Source of the DNA: Caulobacteraceae bacterium | GTDB lineage: Bacteria > Pseudomonadota > Alphaproteobacteria > Caulobacterales > Caulobacteraceae | Direction of reading: 5' to 3' | Assembly (NCBI GenBank): GCA_019746095.1 | Contig: JAIESL010000073.1 | Location: forward strand, 1 to 33,867 | Length of the DNA: 33,867 nt | Shown here: positions 8,113-17,101 of the stretch, one piece after another | Layout of the letters: each line of letters opens with the position of its first letter | Numbering within the stretch: position 1 is the stretch's first letter | Translations under genes and position numbers: made by a program | Notes under the pieces: generated by a model | Databases searched by the model: none | Told to the model about the DNA's origin: nothing | What the model saw: the letters and a program-made list of their open reading frames with translations, nothing else

Positions 8113-8895
8113 TCAGCGCGGCGCCAGGCGGATCGCGCCGTCCAGCCGGATGCATTCGCCGTTGATATAGACGTTGCGGGCCAGCTCCAGCACCAGGGAG
8201 GCATAGTCCGCGGGCGTGCCCAGGCGGCTGGGGAAGGGGATGGCGGCGGCGAGGGCGTCCTGGATCTTCTGGTCCATGCCGGCCATCATCGGCGTCCACA
8301 TGATGCCGGGCAGGATGGTGTTGCAGCGGATCCCTTCCTGGGCCAGGTCGCGCGCGACCGGCAGGGTCATGGCGTAGACGCCGCCCTTGGAGGCCGAATA
8401 GGCCGCCTGGCCGATCTGGCCGTCCTGGGCCGCCACCGAGGCGGTATTGACGATCAGGCCGCGCTCGCCGTCGGCCATGGGCTCCAGCGTCACCATACCG
8501 GCCGCCGACTGCGACAGGACGCGGAAGGTGCCGAACAGATTGACCCGCACCGTGCGTTCGAACCCGGCCATGTCATGGGCGCGGATCTCGCCGGTGTCCT
8601 TCTTGCGGCTGACCGTCTTCTGGCCCGTGGCGATGCCGGCGCAGTTGACCGTCAGACGTTCCCGGCCGTGGGCGGCCCGGGCCTTTTCAAAGCCGGCCGC
8701 GACGCTGGCGTCGTCGGTGACGTCGACATGGCAGAAGACGCCGCCGATCTCGGCCGCGATCGCCTCGCCGCGTTCGGCGTTCATGTCGAACAGGGCGACC
8801 TTCGCCCCCGTGGCCGCGATGGCCCGCGCCGTCCCCTCACCGAGGCCGGAGGCTCCGCCCGTCACCACTGCCGCAATCGACCCGTCGAGTTTCAT
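8113..8895 (-). CDS. SDR family dehydrogenase, HSD10 / 3-hydroxyacyl-CoA dehydrogenase type
   Basis: A 260-aa short-chain dehydrogenase with the NAD-binding motif TGGASGLG (residues 12-19), an acidic residue after the second strand (FDMN) favouring NAD, the NCAG version of the NNAG motif, and the catalytic YSASK with an upstream Ser in NTASVAAQ. The long insertion around ATGQKTVSRKKDTGEIRAHDM and the IIVNTAS..QIGQAAYSASK pattern resemble type II 3-hydroxyacyl-CoA dehydrogenase (HSD17B10-like), which oxidises short 3-hydroxyacyl-CoA in beta- or branched-chain oxidation. The substrate is inferred from subfamily resemblance. It reads away from the DUF1232 gene with 57 bp between the chosen starts. 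Confidence 0.85.
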   Translation of the reverse strand: MKLDGSIAAVVTGGASGLGEGTARAIAATGAKVALFDMNAERGEAIAAEIGGVFCHVDVTDDASVAAGFEKARAAHGRERLTVNCAGIATGQKTVSRKKDTGEIRAHDMAGFERTVRVNLFGTFRVLSQSAAGMVTLEPMADGERGLIVNTASVAAQDGQIGQAAYSASKGGVYAMTLPVARDLAQEGIRCNTILPGIMWTPMMAGMDQKIQDALAAAIPFPSRLGTPADYASLVLELARNVYINGECIRLDGAIRLAPR

Positions 8896-8952
8896 GGCCG
8901 GAGCCCCTATATGGATGTTGAACCAGAGATCAGTTGCGGGGCTTTAGCCGCC

Positions 8953-9351
8953 ATGACCACGAATTCCAAACCGATCACGCCCGAAGAGGCCCTGGACCCG
9001 TCCCGCGCCCTCGTCCCCTCGATCCAGCAGGTCAATGAGGTGCGGGTGCAGAAGGGCTTCTGGCCCAAGGTCCGCCGCACGGCGGCCCGCATCCCCTTCG
9101 CCCGGCAGCTGGTCAGCGTCTGGTTCGCCGCCCGCGACCCGGAGACGCCGGCGGCGGCCAAGGGGATCATGCTGGGCGCGCTGGCCTATTTCGTCCTGCC
9201 CGTCGACGCCATTCCCGACATTTTCGCCGGCATCGGCTTCACCGACGATGCGGCGGTGATCACCGCCCTGATCGCCACCCTGGGGGCCAATATCAAGCGC
9301 CGGCACAAGGACCAGGCCGATGCGGCCCTCGAGCGTCTGCGCGACGACTAG
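8953..9351 (+). CDS. DUF1232 (YkvA-like) membrane protein
   Basis: A 132-aa protein with the DUF1232 core KGIMLGALAYFVLPVDAIPDIFAGIGFTDD, in which the LPxDxIPD motif is diagnostic. The core forms a hydrophobic hairpin near residues 72-110; the ends are charged. The family's function is unknown. An in-frame ATG at 8911 would add 14 residues and has GGAG seven bases upstream, so the start is open; I prefer 8953 because the extension does not resemble the rest and would leave only 15 bp to the divergent SDR gene. Its TAG stop overlaps the TAG of the convergent oxygenase gene in a shared CTAG. Confidence 0.82.
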   Translation: MTTNSKPITPEEALDPSRALVPSIQQVNEVRVQKGFWPKVRRTAARIPFARQLVSVWFAARDPETPAAAKGIMLGALAYFVLPVDAIPDIFAGIGFTDDAAVITALIATLGANIKRRHKDQADAALERLRDD

Positions 9352-10064
9352 ACCGGCTGGTGCGAGCGCAGCCAGCCGGTGATCGAGAGCCGGTCGCGGG
9401 GCGCGAAGCCGGCCACCTGGGTCACGGCATGGCGCATCGGCACGGCAAATAGGTTGAGCGCATTGAAGGCCGGAACGAAACCCTCCTCGATATGGCCGTC
9501 CGCCCCCTCGAAGGCCAGAACCCCGCCCCAGTCGGCGCGCCAGTCGCGGGTCAGGTTCAGCACATAGGCATAGAGCCGGTTCTTGCCCTCGGCCGCGTCG
9601 TCATGGCCGGTCAGGACATGGCCGGGCCGGTAGCGCGTGGCCTGGGCGTCGGCGAAATCGATCCGCCCGTCGCCGGTCACGGCCCGGACGAAGGCGAGGA
9701 AGTCGGGACCGTTCAGAAAGTCGAGCACCGCGCTGACCGCATCGCGCGGCGCGTCCTCCGGCTCCAGATCCAGCCGCCGGGTGTCGAAGATATACTGCAT
9801 GCGCGGTTCGGCCCCGTCGACGCGGGCCCCGTCGATCCAGCCCTGTTTGCCGGGCTCGGCGGCCATCCGCCCCTTGAGCGGCAGTTCGAAGAATTCGCCC
9901 CCGGCCGAGACGCTGACCTTCCAGTCGTCGAAGGCCTCCATGGCGGCGACCACCGCCTCCGCGCTGTCGGCCTCAAGGACGCCGGGAATATGCAGCCTTC
10001 GCCGCGCGGCGAAGGCCGGATTCAGGGCCGCTGCGTCCAGCGAGGGCGACAGCCGCAGGGTCAC
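9348..10064 (-). CDS. 2-oxoglutarate/Fe(II)-dependent oxygenase (prolyl hydroxylase-like)
   Basis: A 238-aa soluble protein with the double-stranded beta-helix iron site: YRPGHVLTGHDDAA supplies the HxD pair, RHAVTQV the distal His, and RLSITGW the 2OG-binding Arg with the family's typical SITGWLR ending. The NLTRDWRADWGGVLAFE stretch is the usual jelly-roll core of P4H-type oxygenases. The target (protein prolyl residue or small molecule) is not deducible. It starts with GTG overlapping the stop of the upstream oxidoreductase gene as GTGA, so translation is likely coupled. Its stop codon overlaps that of the convergent DUF1232 gene. Confidence 0.85.
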   Translation of the reverse strand: MTLRLSPSLDAAALNPAFAARRRLHIPGVLEADSAEAVVAAMEAFDDWKVSVSAGGEFFELPLKGRMAAEPGKQGWIDGARVDGAEPRMQYIFDTRRLDLEPEDAPRDAVSAVLDFLNGPDFLAFVRAVTGDGRIDFADAQATRYRPGHVLTGHDDAAEGKNRLYAYVLNLTRDWRADWGGVLAFEGADGHIEEGFVPAFNALNLFAVPMRHAVTQVAGFAPRDRLSITGWLRSHQPV

Positions 10065-11062
10065 GATCCGACCGTGACCACGACCTTGCCCATCACCGAC
10101 CGGTCGCCCAGGGCCTGGATCGCCTCATGGGCCCGTTCCAGCGGATAGGTGCGGCTGACGCGGGGCCGGATCTTGCCCTCGCTCCACATCTGCACGAGGT
10201 CGGCCATATTGGCGGCATGGGCGGCCGGATCGCGCATGACGGCCGCGCCCCAGAACACCCCGATCACCGACACCGACTTCAACAGGGTCAGATTCAGCGG
10301 CAGGGACGGAATACCCGCCGGGAAGCCGACCACCAGATAGCGGCCGTTCCAGTCCATGGCGCGCAGGGCCGGCTCGCAATAGTCGCCGCCGACCGCATCA
10401 TAGACCACGTCCGGCCCGTCGCGGCCCGAGGCCAGTTTCAGCTCGCCCGACAGCTCCTTCTGTGCGGCCTTGTCCATCTTGCCCGAGGGATAGATCAGGC
10501 CGTTGTCGGCCCCGGCCTCAAGGGCGAACTGGACCTTGTCATTGGTCGAGGCCGCCGCCGTGACCTGGGCTCCCATGGCCTTGCCCAGCTCGACCGCGGC
10601 GACGCCGACGCCGCCAGCCGCACCCAGCACCAGCAGCCGCTCGCCGGCCTTCAGCCCGGCCCGGTCCTTGAGGGCGTAGTAGGAGGTGCCATAGGTCATC
10701 ACCAGGGCGGCGGCGGTCTCGAAATCCATGGCGTCGGGGATCTTCATCACCGAGGCGGCCGGCACCGCCAGACGCTCGACCATGCCGCCCCAGCCGGGCA
10801 CGGCGATGACACGGTCGCCCCGGCGTACATGGGTCACGCCCTCGCCGACAGCCTCGACCACGCCCGCGACCTCGCCGCCGGGCGAGAAGGGCCGGGTCGG
10901 CTTGAACTGGTATCTGTCCTCGATGATCAGGGTGTCGGGGAAGTTGACGCCCACGGCCCGGACGTCGATCACCACCTCGCCCTTCATCGGCCGGGGGTCC
11001 AGGACCTCTTCCACGACCAGGGTTTCGGGACCGCCGGGGGCCTTGGACAGCACTGCGCGCAT
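10061..11062 (-). CDS. NADPH:quinone oxidoreductase, zinc-independent MDR family
   Basis: A 333-aa medium-chain dehydrogenase/reductase. The N-terminal GroES-like domain carries VGVNFPDTLIIEDRYQ, typical of quinone oxidoreductases, and lacks the Cys/His zinc ligands of alcohol dehydrogenases. The Rossmann motif LGAAGGVGVAAVELGKAMGA and NADP-type signatures follow at about residues 145-170. Length is normal. The frame is open for another 190 codons upstream, but the sequence before MRAVLSKAPGG is antisense to the neighbouring asparaginase gene and not protein-like, so 11062 is the start. The 2OG oxygenase is coupled downstream. The quinone or enal substrate is unknown. Confidence 0.9.
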   Translation of the reverse strand: MRAVLSKAPGGPETLVVEEVLDPRPMKGEVVIDVRAVGVNFPDTLIIEDRYQFKPTRPFSPGGEVAGVVEAVGEGVTHVRRGDRVIAVPGWGGMVERLAVPAASVMKIPDAMDFETAAALVMTYGTSYYALKDRAGLKAGERLLVLGAAGGVGVAAVELGKAMGAQVTAAASTNDKVQFALEAGADNGLIYPSGKMDKAAQKELSGELKLASGRDGPDVVYDAVGGDYCEPALRAMDWNGRYLVVGFPAGIPSLPLNLTLLKSVSVIGVFWGAAVMRDPAAHAANMADLVQMWSEGKIRPRVSRTYPLERAHEAIQALGDRSVMGKVVVTVGS

Positions 11063-11167
11063 GGTGGAAGTCTCTCGAAAGGCGTCCCGCCCCGGTGGCG
11101 CGCGCGTCGGCTTGAGGCTAATCAGCGTCCCGCCCGTTTGGAAGGGGCGATCCGGAGACGATCCTGA

Positions 11168-12037
11168 ATGACGGCCCTCATCCTCCACGGCGGCGCCGGT
11201 GCCCGGCGCGAGCGCGACTACACCCGCGAGATCGCCCATATGCGCGAGGTCGTCGCGGCCATGAAGGCGCGGCTGGACGCGGGGGCCCCGGCCCTGGACG
11301 TGGCGGTCGAGGCGACCGTGCTGCTGGAGGATTCCGGCCTCTATGTCGCCGGCCGCGGGGCTTCGCCCAATCTGGCCGGGGCGTATGAGCTGGACGCCAG
11401 CCTGATGGACGGTGCCACGCGCAAGGCCGGGGCGGTTGCCGCCCTGCAGGGCTTCCGCAATCCGGTCGTGGCCGCCCGGGCGGTGATGGACCGCACCCCC
11501 CACGTCATGCTGGCCGGAGAAGGGGCGGCCCTGTTCGCCCTCGACCAGGGGCTGGAGCCCATCGCCGACGAAGAGGCCTGGTTCACCCGCGCCGGCCAGG
11601 GCGAGGACAACCATCCGCCGGGCACGCTCAGCCACGGCACGGTCGGCTGCTGTGTTCTGGATCGCGAAGGCCGGCTGGCGGCGGCGACCTCGACGGCCGG
11701 GGTGTTCGGCAAGATGCCGGGCCGTGTCGGCGATACCCCCATCCCCGGTGCCGGCAGCTGGGCCGACGGCCGGGTGGCCGTCTCGGGCACGGGCCAGGGC
11801 GAATATTTCATCCGCGTCGCCGCCTGCGCCCAGGTCAGCTGGCGGGTCGGGGCCGGCCAGACCCTGGCCGAGGCGGGCCGTGCCGTGATCGACGAGATCG
11901 GGGCCATGGGCGGCGACGGCGGGCTGATCGCCCTGGACCGCGACGGCAACATCATCGCCCCCTTCAACAGCCAGGGCATGAAGCGGGCCTGGCTGACCCC
12001 GGCCGGCGAGATCGGGGTCGAGGTGTTCGGTGCCTGA
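11168..12037 (+). CDS. iaaA: Isoaspartyl peptidase / plant-type L-asparaginase (Ntn hydrolase)
   Basis: A 289-aa N-terminal nucleophile hydrolase that is expected to self-cleave before T158 in [12 protein letters not shown], giving alpha and beta subunits; it hydrolyses beta-aspartyl dipeptides and asparagine. Family marks are the N-terminal [28 protein letters not shown] and the substrate loop after T158, including AATSTAG and [16 protein letters not shown]. There is no signal peptide, so it is cytoplasmic. GGAGA nine bases upstream supports the start. The divergent oxidoreductase starts 105 bp away. The symbol follows the E. coli homologue. Confidence 0.9.
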   Translation: MTALILHGGAGARRERDYTREIAHMREVVAAMKARLDAGAPALDVAVEATVLLEDSGLYVAGRGASPNLAGAYELDASLMDGATRKAGAVAALQGFRNPVVAARAVMDRTPHVMLAGEGAALFALDQGLEPIADEEAWFTRAGQGEDNHPPGTLSHGTVGCCVLDREGRLAAATSTAGVFGKMPGRVGDTPIPGAGSWADGRVAVSGTGQGEYFIRVAACAQVSWRVGAGQTLAEAGRAVIDEIGAMGGDGGLIALDRDGNIIAPFNSQGMKRAWLTPAGEIGVEVFGA

Positions 12038-12134
12038 CGCCGGCCTTACGGCGAATTCATCCCGGGGCGGGCGCGGTTCATCTGCCGTTCACCGCGCGCT
12101 GCACTAAAGCTTGCCGCGAAACCGGGAGCCCGAA

Positions 12135-12665
12135 ATGAAGTCCGCCGTCACTGCCGCCGTCGCCGCCGCCCTGCTGTCCGTCGCCGCCTGCGCGCCCGTC
12201 ATCGAGGGCGGCCCGCCCATGGCCCTGCCGATCGGACTGCAGGAAACCGCCCAGGCCGGCAGCATCACCCTGTCGACCGGCTGGCTGGATTCGGAGGATG
12301 ATTTCGCCCAGACCTTCTCGACCGAGGTCCATGAGGAGCTGCGCCGCTGCATGTGGGGCACGGTGCCGATCAACATCCGCGTCCATGTCGACGAGATGGA
12401 GCGCGCCGGGCGGCTGGAGACCCTGCTGACGGGCGAGGGCAGCCATACCCTGTCCGGCACGGTCGAGTTCGTCGATCCCGCCGACGGCAACCGGGTGGTC
12501 GGGCGCTTCCCGGTTTCGGTGGCGACCAGCGCCCAGGGCCGGCTCGGTGCCCTGCTGGGCGACCGCCAGATGATGGTGTCCGAAGAGTTCGGCCGCGCCG
12601 TCTGCGCTCAGGCCTTCGGGCGCAATCCGCGTGATCGCGGGCTGCACAATGCGACGGGTGGATAG
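12135..12665 (+). CDS. Putative lipoprotein of unknown function
   Basis: A 176-aa protein with a short basic start, a hydrophobic stretch and a lipobox ending SVAAC at residue 20, so it is probably lipidated and envelope-anchored. The mature part is mixed alpha/beta with two more Cys residues (in RRCMWG and AVCAQAFG) that could form a disulfide. GGGAG precedes the ATG at 12135, which I prefer to the upstream in-frame start at 12111. I do not recognise the family. A stem-loop at 12686-12712 follows, before the convergent FliL-like gene. Confidence 0.75.
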   Translation: MKSAVTAAVAAALLSVAACAPVIEGGPPMALPIGLQETAQAGSITLSTGWLDSEDDFAQTFSTEVHEELRRCMWGTVPINIRVHVDEMERAGRLETLLTGEGSHTLSGTVEFVDPADGNRVVGRFPVSVATSAQGRLGALLGDRQMMVSEEFGRAVCAQAFGRNPRDRGLHNATGG

Positions 12666-12685
12666 AAACGCCCGGCCAGATCGCT

Positions 12686-12712
12686 GGCGACGCCCGTGCT
12701 CCGGCCGTCGCC
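12686..12712. terminator. Stem-loop between convergent genes
   Basis: GGCGACG (12686-12692) and CGTCGCC (12706-12712) form a perfect 7-bp stem in the 54-bp gap between two convergent stop codons. There is no T tract on either strand, so it is at best a weak or Rho-assisted bidirectional terminator. Confidence 0.35.
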
Positions 12713-12719
12713 CCGGGGC

Positions 12720-13103
12720 CTAGACCACCATCACCGTGCCGATGAGCAGCCGCGCGCCGGCACGCCCCATCACCGTATTGGTCGCCGCCTGGAGCTGGGC
12801 CACCAGACGCTCCACGTCAGGCGGTGCCCCCGGCAGAAGCACATTGGCCGACTGCTGCACCACCGCCGCATAGGCGGCGCGCAGACGCGGGGCCGACTGG
12901 GCGACCCGGACGCGCAGGGCGGCGTCCGGCGTGTCGATCCCGGTCTCCACCGTCATCACCCCACGCCGGCCGCCCGGCCGCATGACATTGGCCGTGATGG
13001 TCGGCAGCCGCAGATAGCTGGCCTGGGCCGCGGCGGCACCACCGCCTCCGCCGCCCGTCTTGAGCGGCTGGGTCTTCAGTCCGAGGAGAGCGCGACGATC
13101 CAT
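12720..13103 (-). CDS. Small FliL-like protein
   Basis: A 127-aa protein with a short basic N terminus (MDRRALLGL), a Gly/Ala linker (residues 18-26) and a domain of about 100 residues. The domain pattern - YLRLPTITANV, then a T-V-E-T strand, APRLRAAY, a helix, and a C-terminal hydrophobic strand LLIGTVMVV - is like the soluble part of FliL, the flagellar stator-associated protein, but it lacks FliL's transmembrane helix and no flagellar gene is nearby. The first residues could also be a weak Tat-type leader. Function should be treated as unknown. It lies 34 bp upstream of nothing on its own strand except bioB, which ends 35 bp away and is read in the same direction. Confidence 0.65.
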   Translation of the reverse strand: MDRRALLGLKTQPLKTGGGGGGAAAAQASYLRLPTITANVMRPGGRRGVMTVETGIDTPDAALRVRVAQSAPRLRAAYAAVVQQSANVLLPGAPPDVERLVAQLQAATNTVMGRAGARLLIGTVMVV

Positions 13104-13137
13104 GGGCCGACCCTAGCGCAGGGCGCTTAAGGGTCGG

Positions 13138-14133
13138 TTACGCCGCCGCCCCGACCGCCGCCGGTTCCATCGCCTTCAGGTCCAGCAGGGCGAACAGGGC
13201 CGCATCCTCGTCCTGTTCCGGATTGGGCGTGGTCAGCAGCTTGCCGCCGACGAAAATGGAATTGGCCCCGGCGAGGAAACACAGGGCCTGCATCTCGGCG
13301 CTCATCGTCTCGCGACCGGCCGACAGCCGCACCATGGCCTTCGGACAGACGATCCGGGCCACGGCGACCGTGCGGACGAATTCGATCGGGTCGATCTGGC
13401 CCTCGGCCAGCATCCGCTCGCCCAGCGGCGTGCCCGTGACCGGCACCAGGGCATTGACCGGCAGGCTGTCGGGATGAACCGGCAGGGTGGCCAGGGCGTG
13501 CAGCAGACTGGCCCGGTCGCGCCGCGCCTCGCCCATGCCGACGATGCCGCCGCAGCAGGTGCTCATGCCCGCGTCGCGGACGTGCTGCAGCGTGTCCAGC
13601 CGGTCCTGATAGGTCCGGGTGGTCACCACCTGGGCATAGTACTCCGGCCCGGTGTCGAGGTTATGGTTGTAGTAGTCCAGCCCGGCCGCCTTCAGCTGCC
13701 GCGCCTGGTCGGCGGTCAGCATGCCCAGGGTGGCGCAGGTCTCCAGCCCCAGGGCCTTTACCCCCGCGATCATGGTCGCCAGCTTCGGCGTGTCCCGGTC
13801 CTTCAGCTCGCGCCAGGCCGCCCCCATGCAGAAGCGCGAGGCCCCGCCCGCCTTGGCCGCCATGGCCTCGGCCATGACCGCCGTGGCGTCCATCAGCTTT
13901 TCCGCCTTCAGCCCGGTGTTGAAACTGGCCGATTGGGAACAGTAGCCGCAGTTCTCGGCACAGCCGCCGGTCTTGATCGACAGCAGCTGGCTCTTCTGCA
14001 CCTCCGACGGATCGAACCACGCCCGGTGCACGGTCGCTGCGTCATAGACGAGCTCCATGAACGGTCGGGCAAACAGGGCCTCGACCTCGTCGAGGGTCCA
14101 GTCGTGGCGGGGGGTCGGGAGGTCAGCGGTCAT
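13138..14133 (-). CDS. bioB: Biotin synthase
   Basis: Radical SAM enzyme that inserts sulfur into dethiobiotin in the last step of biotin synthesis. The [4Fe-4S] ligands are C58, C62 and C65 in [13 protein letters not shown]. The [2Fe-2S] ligands are also readable: Cys in SRFCMGAAW, in ETCATLGM and in [13 protein letters not shown], and the unusual Arg ligand in [16 protein letters not shown] is the substrate/SAM strand. Length is 331 aa, normal. The open frame extends 26 codons upstream, but [12 protein letters not shown] is the natural beginning. No other bio gene is present, so the pathway is split in this genome. The frame ends 35 bp from the FliL-like gene. Confidence 0.96.
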   Translation of the reverse strand: MTADLPTPRHDWTLDEVEALFARPFMELVYDAATVHRAWFDPSEVQKSQLLSIKTGGCAENCGYCSQSASFNTGLKAEKLMDATAVMAEAMAAKAGGASRFCMGAAWRELKDRDTPKLATMIAGVKALGLETCATLGMLTADQARQLKAAGLDYYNHNLDTGPEYYAQVVTTRTYQDRLDTLQHVRDAGMSTCCGGIVGMGEARRDRASLLHALATLPVHPDSLPVNALVPVTGTPLGERMLAEGQIDPIEFVRTVAVARIVCPKAMVRLSAGRETMSAEMQALCFLAGANSIFVGGKLLTTPNPEQDEDAALFALLDLKAMEPAAVGAAA

Positions 14134-14179
14134 GGTCGCCTGCTTAGCCTCGCCGCCTCCACCCGCCAAGCCACCCCCT

Positions 14180-15505
14180 TCACTCCTCGTCGCGATACAC
14201 CCGGCCGTCACGCATGACGAAGTCCATGGAGGTCAAAACGGACACGTCCGTCAGCGGATCGCCGTCCACCGCGATGATGTCGGCACGCTTGCCGGGTTCC
14301 AGCGTCCCGATCTCGGCCGACAATCCCAGCAGGTCCGCGGCATTCACCGTGGCGGCCTGGATCGCGCTCATCGGCGTCATGCCGTTGGCGACCATCAGGG
14401 CGAACTCATCGGCGTTGCGGCCGTGCTTCGACACGCCCGCATCCGTGCCGAACGCGATCCGAACCCCGGCCGGAACCGCCCTTCGCAGGGACTGGCCGGT
14501 AATCGAGATACGCCACTGGATCTTGGGCAGGACCTCCGGCGGATAGGCGTTCGGATCGGCGGCCAGACGCTCGATATAGCCGTTCACCGTCGACAGGGTC
14601 GGGACATAATAGGCCCCCGACTGGCGGAACAGGCGCAGGGTCTCGTCGTCGAAGATGGTGCCGTGCTCGATCGAATCGGCCCCCAGCCGCAGGGCCATAT
14701 TGACCCCGTCGGCCCCATGGGCGTGGACCGCGACCTTGAGGCCGTAGAGATGCGCCGTCTCGATCAGGGCCCGGGCCTCATCCTCGAACATCTGGGCACC
14801 CAGACCGGCACCGATGCGACTGTTGACCCCGCCGGTGGTGGCGATCTTGATCACCCGCGCGCCGCGGCCGACCTGGATGCGCACCGCCTCGCGGCAGCTT
14901 TCGACGCCGTTGCAGACGTTGTCGTGCGGCATGACCTCGCGCAGGTCATCGTTGAACCCCAGCCGCCCGTCCATATGGCCCGAGGTGGTCGAGATGCTGT
15001 TGCCGGAATCGATGATGCGCGGCCCAGGCAGGCGGTGCGCGGCGGTGGCATCGGCCAGCGCCAGGGTCACCCCGCCCTCGTCGCCCAGATTCCGCACCGT
15101 GGTAAAGCCGGCCATCAGGGTCTTTTCGGCATTCTCGGCGGCGCGATAGGCATGGGTCGGCAGGTTTTCGGTGATACCGGACAGGAAGCCGGCCTGACCG
15201 CCGAGGTCCGAGACCAGATGCACATGGCTGTCGATCAGGCCGGGCAGGACGAAGCGGTCGCGCTGGTCGATCACCGTCGCGCCGGGGAAGGCCCCGGCGT
15301 CCACAAAGCCGTCGCGGATCTCGACGATGCGACCGTCGCGCACGACCACGGTCGAGGCCCCGCGCGGGGCCTGGCCCGGACGGTCCAGCAGGCGTCCGGC
15401 CTGGATCAGGGTCACCGGGCCGGCCTCTGCGGTCGCCTGCGCCATCACCGGTGTCGCCAGCGCCAGAAACGCCGCAACCCCCACGCTCACCATCCGTCTT
15501 TGCAT
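14180..15505 (-). CDS. Exported metal-dependent amidohydrolase (Xaa-Pro dipeptidase-like)
   Basis: A 441-aa amidohydrolase with a signal peptide ([24 protein letters not shown]). Metal ligands of a binuclear site are all present: HxH in [11 protein letters not shown], a likely carboxylated Lys in [11 protein letters not shown], His in VAVHAHGA, His in SIEHGT and the catalytic Asp in FGTDAG. The [10 protein letters not shown] and [11 protein letters not shown] patterns match periplasmic imidazolonepropionase-like or Xaa-Pro dipeptidase members. GGGAGG six bases before the ATG at 15505 fixes the start over a GTG two codons upstream. It is 46 bp upstream of bioB on the same strand. The substrate, probably a dipeptide or cyclic amide, is inferred from subfamily. 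Confidence 0.88.
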   Translation of the reverse strand: MQRRMVSVGVAAFLALATPVMAQATAEAGPVTLIQAGRLLDRPGQAPRGASTVVVRDGRIVEIRDGFVDAGAFPGATVIDQRDRFVLPGLIDSHVHLVSDLGGQAGFLSGITENLPTHAYRAAENAEKTLMAGFTTVRNLGDEGGVTLALADATAAHRLPGPRIIDSGNSISTTSGHMDGRLGFNDDLREVMPHDNVCNGVESCREAVRIQVGRGARVIKIATTGGVNSRIGAGLGAQMFEDEARALIETAHLYGLKVAVHAHGADGVNMALRLGADSIEHGTIFDDETLRLFRQSGAYYVPTLSTVNGYIERLAADPNAYPPEVLPKIQWRISITGQSLRRAVPAGVRIAFGTDAGVSKHGRNADEFALMVANGMTPMSAIQAATVNAADLLGLSAEIGTLEPGKRADIIAVDGDPLTDVSVLTSMDFVMRDGRVYRDEE

Positions 15506-15580
15506 GATCACCCTCCCGAACAGGTTGCCATGTAGAGCGCACCCCTGAACCGCGCGCCAGAGCCGCCGTCACGGCAATCA

Positions 15581-15598
15581 CATAAAGACATCCTTATG
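15581..15598. promoter_or_regulatory. Palindromic operator upstream of ahcY (SahR-like candidate)
   Basis: CATAAAGACATCCTTATG is an 18-bp dyad with arms CATAA/TTATG and inner GA/TC, A/T-rich in a very GC-rich setting, 67 bp before the ahcY start and immediately upstream of the predicted -35. ArsR-family regulators of S-adenosylhomocysteine metabolism act on ahcY in many Proteobacteria, so such a role is plausible; the link to that regulator is inference and no regulator gene of that type is in the window. Confidence 0.55.
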
Positions 15599-15604
15599 GG
15601 TTTC

Positions 15605-15633
15605 TTGCTCCCGGCCCGGGACCGGTCTATAGG
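15605..15633 (+). promoter_or_regulatory. Probable ahcY promoter
   Basis: TTGCTC (15605-15610) and TATAGG (15628-15633) are separated by 17 bp and end 32 bp before the ahcY ATG. The -35 half matches the consensus only in its first three bases. The operator candidate at 15581-15598 abuts it. Confidence 0.45.
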
Positions 15634-15665
15634 CCGCCCGAACAGTTCCCCGGAAAGCCCGACCC

Positions 15666-17057
15666 ATGACCGACTACATCGTCCGCGACATTTCGCTCGC
15701 CCCCTTCGGCGTCAAGGAAATCGCCATCGCCGAGACTGAAATGCCCGGGCTGATGGCCCTGCGCGCCGAGTTCGGCGCCAGCCAGCCGCTGAAGGGTGCC
15801 CGGATCGCCGGCAGCCTGCACATGACCATCCAGACCGCCGTGCTGATCCAGACGCTGGAAGCCCTCGGCGCCGAGGTCCGCTGGGCCTCCTGCAACATCT
15901 TCTCGACCCAGGACCACGCCGCCGCCGCCATCGCCGCCGCGGGCACGCCGGTGTTCGCGACCAAGGGCGAGACCCTGGTCGAGTACTGGGACTATGCCCA
16001 CAAGATCTTCGAATGGGCCGACGGCGGCTATCCCAACCTGATCCTCGACGACGGCGGTGACGCCACCCTGCTGTGCGTGCTCGGGCCCAAGGCCGAGAAG
16101 GACATTTCGGTCCTCGCCAATCCGCAGAACGAGGAGGAGGAAGCCCTCTTCGCCGTGATGAAGCGCTACATCGCCGAGAAGCCCGGCTTCTATTCGGCCA
16201 TCCGCGACGCCATCGGCGGCGTGTCGGAAGAGACCACCACCGGCGTCCACCGCCTGTACCAGATGGCCGAGCGCGGCGAGCTGCCCTTCCCGGCCATCAA
16301 CGTCAACGACAGCGTCACCAAGTCCAAGTTCGACAACCTCTACGGCTGCCGCGAATCCCTGGTAGACGCGATCCGCCGCGGCACCGACGTCATGCTGTCG
16401 GGCAAGGTCGCCGTGGTCTGCGGCTATGGCGATGTGGGCAAGGGCTCGGCCGCCTCCCTGCGCCAGGGCGGCGCCCGGGTGAAGGTCACCGAGGTCGATC
16501 CGATCTGCGCCCTGCAGGCGGCGATGGAAGGCTATGAGGTCGTCACCGTCGAGGACGTGGCCCATGAGGCCGACATCTTCGTCACCGCCACCGGCAACAA
16601 GGACGTCCTGACCGTCGACCACATGCGGGCGATGAAGAACAACGCCATCGTCTGCAACATCGGTCACTTCGATTCCGAGATTCAGGTCGCCGGTCTCAAG
16701 AATTTCAAGTGGGACGAGATCAAGCCCCAGGTCCACCACATCGAATTCCCGGACGGCAAGAAGATCATCCTGCTGTCGGAAGGCCGTCTGGTGAACCTGG
16801 GCAATGCCACGGGCCACCCGTCCTTCGTGATGAGCGCCAGCTTCACCAACCAGACCCTCGCCCAGATCGAACTGTGGACCAACCGGTCGCAGTACGAGAA
16901 CCAGGTCTATGTCCTGCCCAAACACCTCGACGAAAAGGTCGCCATGCTCCACCTGGCCAAGCTGGGTGCCAAGCTGACGACCCTGTCGAAGGAACAGGCC
17001 GACTATATCTCGGTCCCGACCAGCGGCCCGTTCAAGCCGGACCACTACCGCTACTAG
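15666..17057 (+). CDS. ahcY: Adenosylhomocysteinase
   Basis: NAD-dependent S-adenosylhomocysteine hydrolase of the activated methyl cycle, splitting SAH into adenosine and homocysteine; cytoplasmic tetramer. 463 aa, including the roughly 40-residue insertion of proteobacterial enzymes ([21 protein letters not shown]). Visible signatures: [60 protein letters not shown] with the catalytic Lys/Asp, the NAD motif [11 protein letters not shown], and the invariant end [14 protein letters not shown] lies upstream of the ATG. The astacin-type gene follows 44 bp later with a hairpin between. Confidence 0.98.
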   Translation: MTDYIVRDISLAPFGVKEIAIAETEMPGLMALRAEFGASQPLKGARIAGSLHMTIQTAVLIQTLEALGAEVRWASCNIFSTQDHAAAAIAAAGTPVFATKGETLVEYWDYAHKIFEWADGGYPNLILDDGGDATLLCVLGPKAEKDISVLANPQNEEEEALFAVMKRYIAEKPGFYSAIRDAIGGVSEETTTGVHRLYQMAERGELPFPAINVNDSVTKSKFDNLYGCRESLVDAIRRGTDVMLSGKVAVVCGYGDVGKGSAASLRQGGARVKVTEVDPICALQAAMEGYEVVTVEDVAHEADIFVTATGNKDVLTVDHMRAMKNNAIVCNIGHFDSEIQVAGLKNFKWDEIKPQVHHIEFPDGKKIILLSEGRLVNLGNATGHPSFVMSASFTNQTLAQIELWTNRSQYENQVYVLPKHLDEKVAMLHLAKLGAKLTTLSKEQADYISVPTSGPFKPDHYRY

Positions 17058-17075
17058 GCCGAGGCCTGATAGCGT

Positions 17076-17096
17076 CTCCCGGCAGGGCTCCGGGAG
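17076..17096 (+). promoter_or_regulatory. Hairpin that covers the astacin gene's ribosome binding site
   Basis: CTCCCGG (17076-17082) pairs perfectly with CCGGGAG (17090-17096) across a 7-base loop. The GGGAG of the downstream gene's ribosome binding site lies inside the 3' arm, five bases before the ATG at 17102. It lacks a T tract, so it is more likely to modulate translation of the protease, or to weaken read-through from ahcY, than to be a full terminator. Confidence 0.45.
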
Positions 17097-17101
17097 CGGG
17101 A

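Noticed and set aside
7553..8299. Open frames over the tRNA-Gly region giving RRDSNSRPQP- or RFELSTPTLA-like peptides
   Set aside because: These are translations of tRNA sequence, a known source of spurious database proteins, and they repeat because the tRNA half is duplicated.
15506..15665. SAM or SAH riboswitch in front of ahcY
   Set aside because: No conserved riboswitch core or pseudoknot could be built; the only ordered element is the 18-bp dyad.
15627..17045. 472-codon minus-strand frame opposite ahcY
   Set aside because: Antisense shadow of a highly conserved gene.
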